From a virus: 41,036 bases of DNA. The translations under genes and the position numbers were made by a program. The stretch is from IMG/VR virus record IMGVR_UViG_3300027743_000019, positions 1 to 41,036 of that record; one strand, written 5' to 3'. Positions 8,918 through 17,235 of the stretch are shown in pieces. How positions within the stretch are numbered: the first letter of the stretch is position 1; every line of letters starts with the position of its first letter. The notes beneath the pieces were generated by a model, which saw only the letters and a list, made by a program, of their open reading frames with translations, was not told the origin of the DNA and did not search any database.

Positions 8918-10413
8918 GCGACGCGCTCACCGCTCTCCGCTCCGCGCTCGCCCCCAAGGCTGGCATGCGGCGCATTCCGTTCCCGCTGGAAAGCTACGAG
9001 CACCCGAGCCTGCCGCTATCGGCGAAGCGGCTGATCAACCTCATGGCCGAGCAGCAGCCGGCCGATGCGCGCACTGCCGCCGCCCTGGTATCCACGCCAA
9101 CGCTTCAAGTGTGGGACGCCGCCGCCGGGGGATCGGGCGCAATCGGCACCGGCCCGATCCTGGCCATGAACGACGAAATGCCGGGGCGCATCTATATCGT
9201 CAGCGGCTCGCACTTCTACCGGCTGTCCTTCCCGCTCGCGGGCGGCGTCACCGTCGAGGATCTCGGATCGGTCGGGACTGCTGACAGCGGAACCGGCACA
9301 TGGAACAGCTTCGTGACCATCGCTGCCGGCCCCACCGCCGCCGTCGTCTGCGTGGCGCCCCGCGCCTATACCTGCGGCCACGATGTCGGCGATCCGCTCA
9401 ATCTGATTACCGACCCGGACTTTCCCGGCGCCACCTCGGTCGCCTACTGCGACGGGTATTTCTGCTTCAGCGCCACCGGCAACACCAGCATGTGGTTCAT
9501 CAGCGAACTGCTCGACCCTTCCAGCTTCGCCGCGCTGGATTTCGTTTTCTCCGATGCGGTCCCGAATGTGGTGCGCCGCGTCATCAACCACCGCGGCCAG
9601 ATCTGGACGCTGGGAGAAGGCGGCTTCGAGGTCTGGTATGACGCGGGCAAGGCGGACTTTCCGTTCCGGCGCGCATCCGGCGGCGTCATTCCGATCGGCA
9701 CCAATTCGCCGATGTCCGTCTGCAAGGCGGACCAGTCGGTGTGGTGGCTCGGCATGGACGGCCTGGTGTGGCGCTCCGAGGGCTACGCGCCCAAGCGGGT
9801 CAGCACCTACGCCATCGAGGCCGTTATCGGCCCCTCCATCACCGGCCTGCACGCCCTCACCCACCCGTATCGCGGCCACTGGTTCTATTGCCTGACCACC
9901 GCAGGCGGCCGCACGCTCGCCTATGACGTGACCACCGGCACCTGGCACGAGCGCAGCACCAGCACGGACGGCAACGGCCCATGGCAGGCGGCCACGGCGG
10001 CGGCGGACAACAACTCCATCCACCTCCTCGGGGACCGCACCACGGGGATGCTCTACACGCTGTCTATGTGGAACACCGACGCTGGCGTGACCATCATGCG
10101 CCAGGCGACGCTGCCGACGATCTGGGCGGCGACCAACAGGGGCTTCTGCGCCCGGCTGGAAATCGAGATGGAGTCTGGCGGCGCGCAATCGCCGGGGCCG
10201 GTTACGCTTGAATGGTCCGACGACGGCGCCCGGACGTGGAAGGCGCCGCGCACCATGTCGGCGGGCGTGCCGGGGGATTACACCCACCGCGTCTATACCA
10301 CCCGGCTCGGCAGCTTCCGGCAACGCACGTTCAGGATCACCACGCATGGGGGCGTGGTCCGCTACTACGCCGTAGACGCAGACCTGTCCGTGCATCCGCA
10401 GGCGGGTGGCTGA
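8914..10413 (+). CDS. P22 gp10-like packaged-DNA stabilisation protein (tail hub)
   Basis: 499 aa, GTG start overlapping the previous TGA. The N terminus IPFPLESYEHPSLPLSAKRL and the following RLINLMAEQQP..ARTAAALVSTPTL form the entry of the phage stabilisation family (P22 gp10): RLIN..AE followed by a TP.L strand. Repeated beta-propeller-like strands follow (GRIYIVSGSHFYRL, GQIWTLGEGGFEVWYD, HWFYCLTTAGGRTLAYD, GTWHERS). In P22, gp10 joins the gp4 adaptor to the needle and retains packaged DNA. Confidence 0.8.
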   Translation: MSDALTALRSALAPKAGMRRIPFPLESYEHPSLPLSAKRLINLMAEQQPADARTAAALVSTPTLQVWDAAAGGSGAIGTGPILAMNDEMPGRIYIVSGSHFYRLSFPLAGGVTVEDLGSVGTADSGTGTWNSFVTIAAGPTAAVVCVAPRAYTCGHDVGDPLNLITDPDFPGATSVAYCDGYFCFSATGNTSMWFISELLDPSSFAALDFVFSDAVPNVVRRVINHRGQIWTLGEGGFEVWYDAGKADFPFRRASGGVIPIGTNSPMSVCKADQSVWWLGMDGLVWRSEGYAPKRVSTYAIEAVIGPSITGLHALTHPYRGHWFYCLTTAGGRTLAYDVTTGTWHERSTSTDGNGPWQAATAAADNNSIHLLGDRTTGMLYTLSMWNTDAGVTIMRQATLPTIWAATNRGFCARLEIEMESGGAQSPGPVTLEWSDDGARTWKAPRTMSAGVPGDYTHRVYTTRLGSFRQRTFRITTHGGVVRYYAVDADLSVHPQAGG

Positions 10414-10928
10414 TGGTCCACAATCCACGCCTCATCGAGCCGCCGTTCTACGATCCGCCGATCGCGCCATCCGGGAACGGCCAGCAGCACTCGCAGGCAT
10501 GGACGGAATATCACCAGCGGGTGGCCGACGCGCTCGGCGTGATCGACGCCGGGATCACGGACGGCAGCAACGCCGCAGCCGGCGATATCGGCGAATACAT
10601 GACCAGCACCAGCGGCGTCGTGGGCCTCACCACCAACGTCGTCACCAACCTGTCGGCGCTCGCGCTGACGCCGGGCGACTGGGACGTGTCGGGCTACGTG
10701 CTGTTCCAGGCGGGCGCCGGCACGCATACTTATTTCGCGGTGGGCATCATCACCATCGACGCCCGGATCATGGCCACCTTCCCCGGCACGGCGATTGACC
10801 AACTGATGCCGACGACCGTTCACCGGGTGAACATCACCGCCCCGACCACCGTCTGGGTGGTGGGCCAGGCGGGGTTTACGGGGACGGTGAACGCTACCGG
10901 CACCATATCGGCAAGGCGGGTGCGCTAG
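10413..10928 (+). CDS. Virion beta-sandwich protein, possible needle or cap
   Basis: 171 aa, ATG overlapping the previous stop by ATGA-like coupling. A proline-rich N terminus (IEPPFYDPPIAPSG) and a short helix precede a beta domain (about 60-171) with VVTNLSALALTPGDWDVSGYVLFQAG, a pattern seen in many small phage tail proteins. It directly follows the gp10-like gene, where P22 has its needle gene; however, no long coiled coil is visible, so a needle is unlikely and a tail-tip or adaptor accessory is more plausible. Confidence 0.6.
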   Translation: MVHNPRLIEPPFYDPPIAPSGNGQQHSQAWTEYHQRVADALGVIDAGITDGSNAAAGDIGEYMTSTSGVVGLTTNVVTNLSALALTPGDWDVSGYVLFQAGAGTHTYFAVGIITIDARIMATFPGTAIDQLMPTTVHRVNITAPTTVWVVGQAGFTGTVNATGTISARRVR

Positions 10929-10930
10929 GG

Positions 10931-11485
10931 ATGAGGAACTTCCTCAAGATCGCTGCGGGCATCGAGGTTCTGCCGGTATTACTGGACCTCTACCGCTCGC
11001 CGGAGCTGTGGAACCAGAACCCGGCACGCACCGGCAGCGGCGGCCCATTCGCCGGCACGGACGACATCTGGTTGCGGTTCCGTGACCCGGCCGAACTGAC
11101 CTCGCCCGAGGCGTTTGTCGCGCCGCATGTGCCGACGTTTTACCCGGCTTGGCATGCCCTGCCGCATCTGCGGCCGATCGTGTTCGGGATCATGGCGCGG
11201 GTCGAGGCGGTGCATCTCGGGGGGATACTCATCACGCGCGTGCCCGCCGGCAAGCTGGTGGCGCCGCATCACGACAAGGGCCGATGGCATAGCGAGTGGT
11301 TCCAGACCAAGGCTTACTTGCCGCTGGAAAGCAATCCGCAGTGCTACAATACATGCGGCGATGAGCGGGTGGTGATGGGTGTCGGTGAGTGCTGGCTGTT
11401 CGACAACCTCAAAACCCACTCGACTGTCAATGATGGCGACACCGACAGGGTGACGCTTATCGTGAGCATGAGGACGGAGCCATGA
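10931..11485 (+). CDS. Aspartyl/asparaginyl beta-hydroxylase-like 2OG-Fe(II) oxygenase
   Basis: 184 aa. The C-terminal half has the iron-binding triad of 2-oxoglutarate oxygenases: H113-x-D115 in KLVAPHHDKG and a distal H163 in FDNLKTHSTVNDG. R173 ten residues later is a candidate 2-oxoglutarate ligand, and GECWLFDN is typical of the beta-hydroxylase jelly roll. Such enzymes hydroxylate Asp/Asn side chains or small substrates. The gene overlaps a cupin gene by 4 nt and both sit between tail and ejection genes, so the pair may modify a virion or host component. The substrate is unknown. Confidence 0.75.
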   Translation: MRNFLKIAAGIEVLPVLLDLYRSPELWNQNPARTGSGGPFAGTDDIWLRFRDPAELTSPEAFVAPHVPTFYPAWHALPHLRPIVFGIMARVEAVHLGGILITRVPAGKLVAPHHDKGRWHSEWFQTKAYLPLESNPQCYNTCGDERVVMGVGECWLFDNLKTHSTVNDGDTDRVTLIVSMRTEP

Positions 11486-11832
11486 AGCGCGCGGAACACC
11501 AACCCGAGACGATTAGTGTGAAAATCTACGCGGGAATCTACTATCGCGTCTGGTATGTGGCCGACGCGCACACGATCATACCCCAGCATTCCCACCGATA
11601 TGACCACCTCACCGCCCTTCTGTCGGGCTCGGTGCTGGTATCGCGTGACGGCGGCCCGGCGGAGGAATACCACGCGCCCGCAACGATCGAAATCCCGGCC
11701 GGCTGCATGCACACCTTCCGCACCCTGGCGCCGCATTGCGCCCTCGCGTGCATCCACAACGCCGACAGGCTGGACGCGGACGGCGAGCCGGCGGTGCGGG
11801 ATGAGCACCATTTGGCATTCGAGGAGGACTGA
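11482..11832 (+). CDS. Small cupin-domain protein
   Basis: 116 aa, one cupin barrel. Motif 1 is IPQHSHRYDHLTALLSG with metal-binding candidates H36, H38 and H42. Motif 2 is IEIPAGCMHTFRTL with H77. The ATG overlaps the stop of the oxygenase gene (ATGA). A histidine-rich tail (RDEHHLAFEED) follows. Cupins of this size bind metals and small ligands or isomerise sugars; which applies here cannot be told from sequence. Confidence 0.75.
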   Translation: MKRAEHQPETISVKIYAGIYYRVWYVADAHTIIPQHSHRYDHLTALLSGSVLVSRDGGPAEEYHAPATIEIPAGCMHTFRTLAPHCALACIHNADRLDADGEPAVRDEHHLAFEED

Positions 11833-11835
11833 GAC

Positions 11836-12495
11836 ATGCCGTTTTCCATAGCCGCCGCAGGCATCACCGCAGCCGCTGGAATCGGCACCGCCTTGATGCA
11901 GAAGGACACCGCCGAGTCCGCGCAGGACGCGGCGCAAGCGCAGTTCCAGCAGCAGCGCGCGGACACGGCGCCCTGGCGCACGGCCGGGGAGCAATCGCTC
12001 ACCGCCAACACCGATCTGCTGGGCCTCAACGGGCCGCAGGCCGCCACCGCCGCCATGGGCAACTTCACCACCTCGCCCGGCTACCAGTTCCAGCTAGAGC
12101 AGGGGCTGCGCGCGATCGACGCGGGGGCGGCGCACGAGGGCATGTTGCGCTCCGGGGCCGTGCTCAAGGCCGAACAGAAGTTCGGCCAGGATCTGGCAAA
12201 CCAGGATTTCGGAACGTATTATAACCGGCTCTATAATTTGTCCCAGCTCGGCGGCAACGCCGCTATTGGCGGCGCCACCAACGCGGCCGGTTCGGCCCAG
12301 GCATCCCTCGGCGGCGCCACCGCGCAGAACAGCATCTATGGCAACACCGCGCAGGGGCTGTCCTCGACCGCGAACACGCTGCTGAACAATCCGGACTTCA
12401 AGGACTGGGTGAAGGGCGGCACCAGCCAGTTCGGCACCTACGATCCCAGCCCGGTGGTGAAGAACGAGAATTACGCTTGGACTCCCGCACCCTAG
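11836..12495 (+). CDS. Ejection protein (P22 gp7-like DNA transfer protein)
   Basis: 219 aa; strong GAGGAGG upstream of the ATG. An Ala/Gly-rich hydrophobic N terminus (IAAAGITAAAGIGTALM) is followed by a glutamine-rich helix. The characteristic segment FTTSPGYQFQLEQGLRAIDAG..GMLRSGA...FGQDLANQDFGTYYNRLYNLSQLGGNAA is typical of DNA-injection proteins. In this family the protein travels in the virion and leaves with DNA to form part of the conduit. Two larger ejection candidates follow. Confidence 0.75.
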   Translation: MPFSIAAAGITAAAGIGTALMQKDTAESAQDAAQAQFQQQRADTAPWRTAGEQSLTANTDLLGLNGPQAATAAMGNFTTSPGYQFQLEQGLRAIDAGAAHEGMLRSGAVLKAEQKFGQDLANQDFGTYYNRLYNLSQLGGNAAIGGATNAAGSAQASLGGATAQNSIYGNTAQGLSSTANTLLNNPDFKDWVKGGTSQFGTYDPSPVVKNENYAWTPAP

Positions 12496-12504
12496 GAAAC
12501 CGCA

Positions 12505-14787
12505 ATGTCCGGCGCGCAGACTTCCCCCTTCCCGAACCAGAACGAGTTGATGCAGGCCAACGCCCAGCAGCTTGCCAACTATTACGCCCCCGAGCGCAAC
12601 CGGCTGTTCATCGAGGACGCAAAGCAGCAGCTCGCGGGGCGGGAGACGGAAATGATGGCGCGGGCCTCGCAAGGGCTGCTGGGGCTGGGCGACGAGGCGA
12701 AGATGGCGGCGGCATATCCCGAGACGGTGCGCTATCTCCAGTCGCAAGGGTTTGCGAAGAATGCGCCGCTCGCCTTCCCCGGCAAGGCGGTGCTGGAGCG
12801 CATGGTGTCCGTCAGCATCCCGGCGGAGAAGCAATACCAGATGGCGGGCGTGCGCAACGCCGCGAATGCTCTCAGCACCAGCCTGACCGGCAGCACGGGG
12901 ACGGCGCCAGCGGCCCCGGCGGGCGACGGCACCTATGCCGGCAGCGTCATCACCAGCGAGGGCACCGGCAAAAACCCGCGCTCATCCGCAACCGGCGTCG
13001 GGCAGTTCATCGACAGCACCTGGCAGTCATTCGCCACCGCCCACCCACAGCTATTCGCCGGCAAGACCCCGGAGCAGGTCATGGCGATGCGCGCCGATCC
13101 CGCCCTCGGTGCTGTGGCGGTGGACTGGCTGGCGACGCAGAACGCACCGGTCTTGCAGCGGGCGGGCGTGACCCCCACCGGACAGTCGCTCAACCTGGCG
13201 CACTACCTCGGCGCCGGCCCGGCGGCGGCGGTCATGCAGGCACCGGAGGGCGAGCGGATCGCGGACGTGCTGACCCGCAGCATCGGCGCCCAACGTGCGG
13301 CGCAATACATCCAGGCCAATCCCGAGCTTGGGAGCATGACGGCGGGCGCGCTGCGCGGGCGGTATGCCAACGTGCCCAACCCGGCGTTTATCGGCGGCCC
13401 CAAGCCCGTGCAGGTCGCAGGTCCCGGCGCCGGCACCACCGCCGCGCCGCAACTGGCCGCCCCGGCGCTCATCAACCCGCTATCGTCTCCCGCCGCCGTC
13501 GCCAGTATTGGCGCGCCGCCCGCACCCGGCAGCGTAGCGGCGCAGACAGCCGGCCTCGTCGTGCCACAGGGCGCAACCCCGCAGCCGGGTGTGGCGGCCC
13601 CAGCACCGGCCCAGGCGGCCCCCACGCCCGCCCCAGGCGCCCCGGCGGCCGTGCTCCCGCCGCTGCCGCCAGCACCGAAGCCGAAGGTCGGCAACACTGG
13701 GCTGACCGCCGAGCAGGCGCAGACGATTCGGGGACAACTCGCCAGCGCCACCACGAGCGATGACATGGAACGGGCTTACGCGAAGATCCAAGCCTATCGA
13801 GACCAAAACGACAAGGAGGACAAGGAATACGAGCAGGCCGTCTATACGCGGACGGAGAAGGCGCAGGCCGACCGGCGGGCGGACGCGGCGGCGGCCGAGA
13901 CGGTGAAGCAGCACCGCCTGGAGGAGGCGCACCGGCAGGCCGAATTTGCCCGCAACCAGGCCAATGACCACCTGGCGCAGGTGCAGCGTGACTTTACGAA
14001 CGGCCATACCACTGAGGCTGCCAAGCGTGCAGCGGAGGCACACGCGGTGGCCATGGCCAAGGCGGCATCGGATGCGGCCGATGCGGCGAATCCCTACCAC
14101 GGGAAGGACCATAACTCGGCGATCCTCTGGCGCGGAAACCAGACCGGCGGCGATACATCCACGCAGGAATATGCGGATGCTTACCGGGCGAAGAAGTTTC
14201 AGACGGCACCGAACGGGGCGGTCATCCAAGTCGACCTGCCATGGAAGCCGCCCACAGGCAAAGGCGCCGAAACCGTAAAGCCGCCGACATTCGTTGCGCA
14301 GCCCAGCGATGCCGCGCGCAACGAAGTCCGCAAGGCCGATGTCGACGCCAAGATCATCACGGAGGCCATTGATCGCTATGTCGGTCTGCACGAAAAGCAA
14401 GGCGGCGGTTCCTGGGACGCCTATTTTGCCAACCCGCAATCGCCAGAGGCACAGCAGCTTCTTGGCGCGTTCGACCGCATGAAGACTACCCTGCGCAGTC
14501 CGGTCTATTACAACACCGGCGTATTGCAGCCGGCCGAAATGGAACTGCTGAAACAGGATTTGATATCGCCACAGACGCTGCGCGGCGTGTTCGCGACACC
14601 GCAGGCCATGGCGGCTCGCTTGGGCGAGATCAAGCTGGCCATCCTCACACGGCAGGATCAGGAACTGCGCTCTATCGGGCTGCCCGGCTCCATCGTCCGC
14701 AACGACGAGGAGTTTGACGCACTCCCGCCCGGCACGGCTTTCTATGACCGGAACGGGAACAAGCGGCAGAAGCCGGGAGGCAAGTGA
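12505..14787 (+). CDS. Ejected virion protein with lytic transglycosylase domain
   Basis: 760 aa. Residues about 145-215 contain a lysozyme-like transglycosylase core: a candidate catalytic Glu152 in VITSEGTGKN, then SSATGVGQFIDSTWQSF, and LNLAHYLGAGPAA near 240, the usual order in SLT-type domains. A long Ala/Pro linker (about 310-395) joins it to a charged coiled-coil region (about 400-520: RTEKAQADRRADAAAAETVKQ, QANDHLAQVQRD) and a C-terminal helical domain. This matches internal proteins that cut peptidoglycan locally during DNA entry. It is the only peptidoglycan-degrading domain I see in the genome. Confidence 0.8.
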   Translation: MSGAQTSPFPNQNELMQANAQQLANYYAPERNRLFIEDAKQQLAGRETEMMARASQGLLGLGDEAKMAAAYPETVRYLQSQGFAKNAPLAFPGKAVLERMVSVSIPAEKQYQMAGVRNAANALSTSLTGSTGTAPAAPAGDGTYAGSVITSEGTGKNPRSSATGVGQFIDSTWQSFATAHPQLFAGKTPEQVMAMRADPALGAVAVDWLATQNAPVLQRAGVTPTGQSLNLAHYLGAGPAAAVMQAPEGERIADVLTRSIGAQRAAQYIQANPELGSMTAGALRGRYANVPNPAFIGGPKPVQVAGPGAGTTAAPQLAAPALINPLSSPAAVASIGAPPAPGSVAAQTAGLVVPQGATPQPGVAAPAPAQAAPTPAPGAPAAVLPPLPPAPKPKVGNTGLTAEQAQTIRGQLASATTSDDMERAYAKIQAYRDQNDKEDKEYEQAVYTRTEKAQADRRADAAAAETVKQHRLEEAHRQAEFARNQANDHLAQVQRDFTNGHTTEAAKRAAEAHAVAMAKAASDAADAANPYHGKDHNSAILWRGNQTGGDTSTQEYADAYRAKKFQTAPNGAVIQVDLPWKPPTGKGAETVKPPTFVAQPSDAARNEVRKADVDAKIITEAIDRYVGLHEKQGGGSWDAYFANPQSPEAQQLLGAFDRMKTTLRSPVYYNTGVLQPAEMELLKQDLISPQTLRGVFATPQAMAARLGEIKLAILTRQDQELRSIGLPGSIVRNDEEFDALPPGTAFYDRNGNKRQKPGGK

Positions 14788-16256
14788 TGGCGAAGTGGGA
14801 AGAATCGCCGATCATCCAGCCACTGGTGCCGCCGAGTGCGGTGCGGGAGCAGCCCACCGACAGCCAGCCCGCCACGCCGGGCTTCGAGGGCAACGTCGTT
14901 GTGCCCGGTGCAGCCACGGTCGAAGGCGGCGGCGCCCTCGGCCGCATCGGCAGCGCCGCGGTGCGCGGCTATCAGGAAACGCCGCCCATCCTGACACCCC
15001 AGGCCAGGGCAGCGAACGACCAGGCCGGGCCGGTCGGCCGATTCCTGACCAATCCCTTGCTCGACATCACGGGCGCCGGCATCGGCGCCGTCGCCGGGCT
15101 GGGCGCCGGCCTCGGCCAAGTGGCCTATGAGACGGGCAACGCGATCGGCGGTCCTCAGCTTGGCCGCGATTTCTACATGGGCAACCAAGTGGCGCCTGTG
15201 GCGGCGATCGACGCCCCGCGCGTCACCATGCCCAATGCCAACCGCCTGATGCTGAAGGAGCAGCCCCCAGCAGTGTCGTCGGCTACCCCCGAGATGAACC
15301 TGGTGCCCGGCATGCAGCGCGTGGCCCCGGAGGTGGTGGACAGGGCAGCCGCCCGGCCGCTTGCGGAGTCAAGCCCGGTTCCCGCCGCCACACAGCTATC
15401 GAGCTCACCGCCGGTCGCAGCCCCTCCAGTGACAACGGCAGCGCAGGCAAAGCAGATCGCGTCCTCCTATTACAAGATTGCGGACGATGCCGGGGGCGCG
15501 TTGGCGCCACCCTTCGTCAACAAGTTCATCGACGGCGTCGAGGCGGTCATTCCACAGACGGAGGCAGGGAAGGCCGTCGCGGGGCAAAGCCCGGCCAGCG
15601 CGCTCGTGGAGCGGCTACAGACGCTCAGGGAGAAGCCCATGACGCTCCAGGCCGCGCAGGAGGTGGACGAAGCCCTCGGCGCCCTGATCGACAAGGAATA
15701 CGGCGTCAAGGGACTTTCCAAGGAGGGGCAAAAGCTGGTCGGCATCCAGCGCGATTTCCGGGACCACATAGAAAGCGCCGGCCCCGGTGATATCACTGGC
15801 GGCACCGCAGGCTTCGATGCGCTTGGCCCAGCCCGCAAGGCGTGGTCGCAGGCCATGAAGCTGGACGACCTGGAACGCATCCAGCAGCGGGCGAGCATGA
15901 CCGACAACCCCGCCACGTCGATCAAGACACAGATCAGGACGCTCCTCACCAACCGGACGAAATCCCGCGGCTATGATGATGCCGAGATTGCCGCCCTGGA
16001 GGCCGCAGCACAGCGAGGCGCCCTTGGCAGTGCGCTGCATGTGTTCGGGAGCCGCCTCATCCCACTGGGAGCGGGAGCGGCAGAGGTGGGCACTCATGGC
16101 TTGACCGCCGGCCTCATTACCGCAGCCGCGACGCATCTTGGCACGGCCAAACTGCGGGACTGGGGGACGGCGCTACAACAAAACCGGCTGAACAATGCCA
16201 TGGGCGTGCTGGGGCAAGGCGTGCCGCGCAACCCGCTGCTTGCGCCCCCGCCCTAG
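14787..16256 (+). CDS. Putative third ejection / internal virion protein
   Basis: 489 aa from ATG 14787 (GGGAGG at 14775-14780), overlapping the previous TGA. Gly/Ala-rich hydrophobic stretches occur at about 90-110 (DITGAGIGAVAGLGAGLG) and 415-450, with a long helical middle. This resembles the membrane-active ejection proteins that close podovirus ejection clusters. No enzymatic motif. It is the last plus-strand late gene; its TAG is shared with the opposing gene's stop in the palindrome CTAG at 16253-16256. Confidence 0.6.
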   Translation: MAKWEESPIIQPLVPPSAVREQPTDSQPATPGFEGNVVVPGAATVEGGGALGRIGSAAVRGYQETPPILTPQARAANDQAGPVGRFLTNPLLDITGAGIGAVAGLGAGLGQVAYETGNAIGGPQLGRDFYMGNQVAPVAAIDAPRVTMPNANRLMLKEQPPAVSSATPEMNLVPGMQRVAPEVVDRAAARPLAESSPVPAATQLSSSPPVAAPPVTTAAQAKQIASSYYKIADDAGGALAPPFVNKFIDGVEAVIPQTEAGKAVAGQSPASALVERLQTLREKPMTLQAAQEVDEALGALIDKEYGVKGLSKEGQKLVGIQRDFRDHIESAGPGDITGGTAGFDALGPARKAWSQAMKLDDLERIQQRASMTDNPATSIKTQIRTLLTNRTKSRGYDDAEIAALEAAAQRGALGSALHVFGSRLIPLGAGAAEVGTHGLTAGLITAAATHLGTAKLRDWGTALQQNRLNNAMGVLGQGVPRNPLLAPPP

Positions 16257-16558
16257 CGGATTCGCAACTCCTCGATGCCGAGAGCGCGCTGACTGGCGCA
16301 CCACCGCTTAATTTGGCGGCGATGATAGTAGGTCGGCAGGCTGGCGACCGGCCACGCCATGATCACACCCAGAATGGCGCCGACCACGAATGGCGCCGTC
16401 TCTAGCCTGTTGACCGCAATGGCGGAGAACATGACCCCTCCCCCGAAGCCCAGCAGAACCACCAACGCCAGGAACATCAGCACCCTGGCGAACCAGTGGC
16501 ACAGCAGCCAGTAGTAGAGCAGCACCGCAGCCGCGCCCAAGCCTATGAGGATGGTCAC
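16253..16558 (-). CDS. Small multi-span membrane protein
   Basis: 101 aa with three hydrophobic segments (about 3-19, 24-49, 56-76) and a basic C-terminal tail (YYHRRQIKRWC). It is the last gene of the leftward operon, its start overlapped by the tiny 16-aa ORF (ATGA). Holin, superinfection-exclusion or prophage membrane functions are all possible; nothing distinguishes them. Confidence 0.55.
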   Translation of the reverse strand: MTILIGLGAAAVLLYYWLLCHWFARVLMFLALVVLLGFGGGVMFSAIAVNRLETAPFVVGAILGVIMAWPVASLPTYYHRRQIKRWCASQRALGIEELRIR

Positions 16559-16605
16559 GGCTGCCGCTCCAGCGTGCGCGTCTCGGGCTGGTGTGTGGCG
16601 CTCAT
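16555..16605 (-). CDS. 16-aa coupling ORF
   Basis: An ORF of 16 codons (MSATHQPETRTLERQP). Its ATG overlaps the stop of the upstream coiled-coil gene and its TGA overlaps the ATG of the downstream membrane gene, so it exactly bridges two genes that would otherwise lie 43 nt apart. It may serve only to carry ribosomes onward. A similar bridge exists at 32784-32846. Confidence 0.35.
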   Translation of the reverse strand: MSATHQPETRTLERQP

Positions 16606-16832
16606 GGCCGCGCCTCGGTCAGATCCAGGCGGCGCTCGATGCGGTCCAGGCGGACCTCCACCCGGTCGATCCTGGCGTTAGTCTCGGCAACCCGCACGGC
16701 CAGGCGGGCGACCTCAAGCTCCACGCTGGACATCCTGACCTTGAGGTCGGCCACGTCGTCGATGATCCGGTCCAGCTTGGCGTCCATACGCCGCAGCATG
16801 ACGTGGGTGAGGTTGTCGGGTTCGTCGCTCAT
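16602..16832 (-). CDS. Small coiled-coil protein
   Basis: 76 aa from the internal ATG at 16832, chosen because it overlaps the previous stop (ATGA) and gives MSDEPDNLTHVMLRRMDAKL. The rest is one continuous heptad helix (DRIIDDVADLKVRMSSVELEVARL, TNARIDRVEVRLDRIERRLDL). Short proteins of this kind are common in alphaproteobacterial phages, with no known activity. It probably partners the membrane-anchored coiled coil encoded just upstream. Confidence 0.6.
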   Translation of the reverse strand: MSDEPDNLTHVMLRRMDAKLDRIIDDVADLKVRMSSVELEVARLAVRVAETNARIDRVEVRLDRIERRLDLTEARP

Positions 16833-17062
16833 GGCTTCACCCCGAAGGCTGCGAGGATTTCCGGCAGGCGGGCGGCGATGGCGGCGAACAGCGCGATGAG
16901 CGCGCTCAAGGGTATCAGCCACAGTTCGCGGTCGAACTTCTTGGCCTCGGCGCGCAGCTTCGTGGCTTCCTCGCGCAGTTTCGCGGCTTCGGTGATGCTG
17001 CGCTCGATGCGGGCGAGTTGCTCGTCCAGGTCAAGCCGGGCGGCGGGCGTGGTGGCGCTCAT
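16829..17062 (-). CDS. Coiled coil with C-terminal membrane anchor
   Basis: 77 aa: a charged helix (LDEQLARIERSITEAAKLREEATKLRAEAKK) followed by one hydrophobic span (about 49-68, WLIPLSALIALFAAIAARL). It is the first gene downstream of the 18-bp repeat array and is coupled by ATGA to the next coiled-coil gene. The topology, tail anchor with cytoplasmic coiled coil, suggests a membrane-tethered scaffold; its task is unknown. Confidence 0.6.
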   Translation of the reverse strand: MSATTPAARLDLDEQLARIERSITEAAKLREEATKLRAEAKKFDRELWLIPLSALIALFAAIAARLPEILAAFGVKP

Positions 17063-17235
17063 AGCCGCTTCCAGCGCAGCGGCGGTGCGGGTAATCTGGG
17101 GTTAGCCATGTAATCCTCCACGGAAGGGTTTCAGGTCAGGGCGTCTGTGCCGTCTCCAGCGGTCCAGGCGCCCGTTTTGTGTCTAGCACACGTCAGTGGC
17201 AAAGCCGGTGCAAGCGGGGTGCGCTCGCACGATTC
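17063..17235. other. Intergenic leader left of the 18-bp array
   Basis: No convincing gene. This stretch separates the leftward small-gene operon from the repeat array and probably carries its ribosome site and upstream leader. From 17226 a sequence (CGCACGATTCGGTTC) begins that is copied almost exactly at 17389, inside the array. Confidence 0.5.

Noticed and set aside
16602-16922. Longer N terminus for the small coiled-coil gene (start 16922)
   Set aside because: The extra 30 residues are Arg/Pro-rich and overlap the upstream gene; the ATG at 16832 is exactly coupled to the upstream stop.
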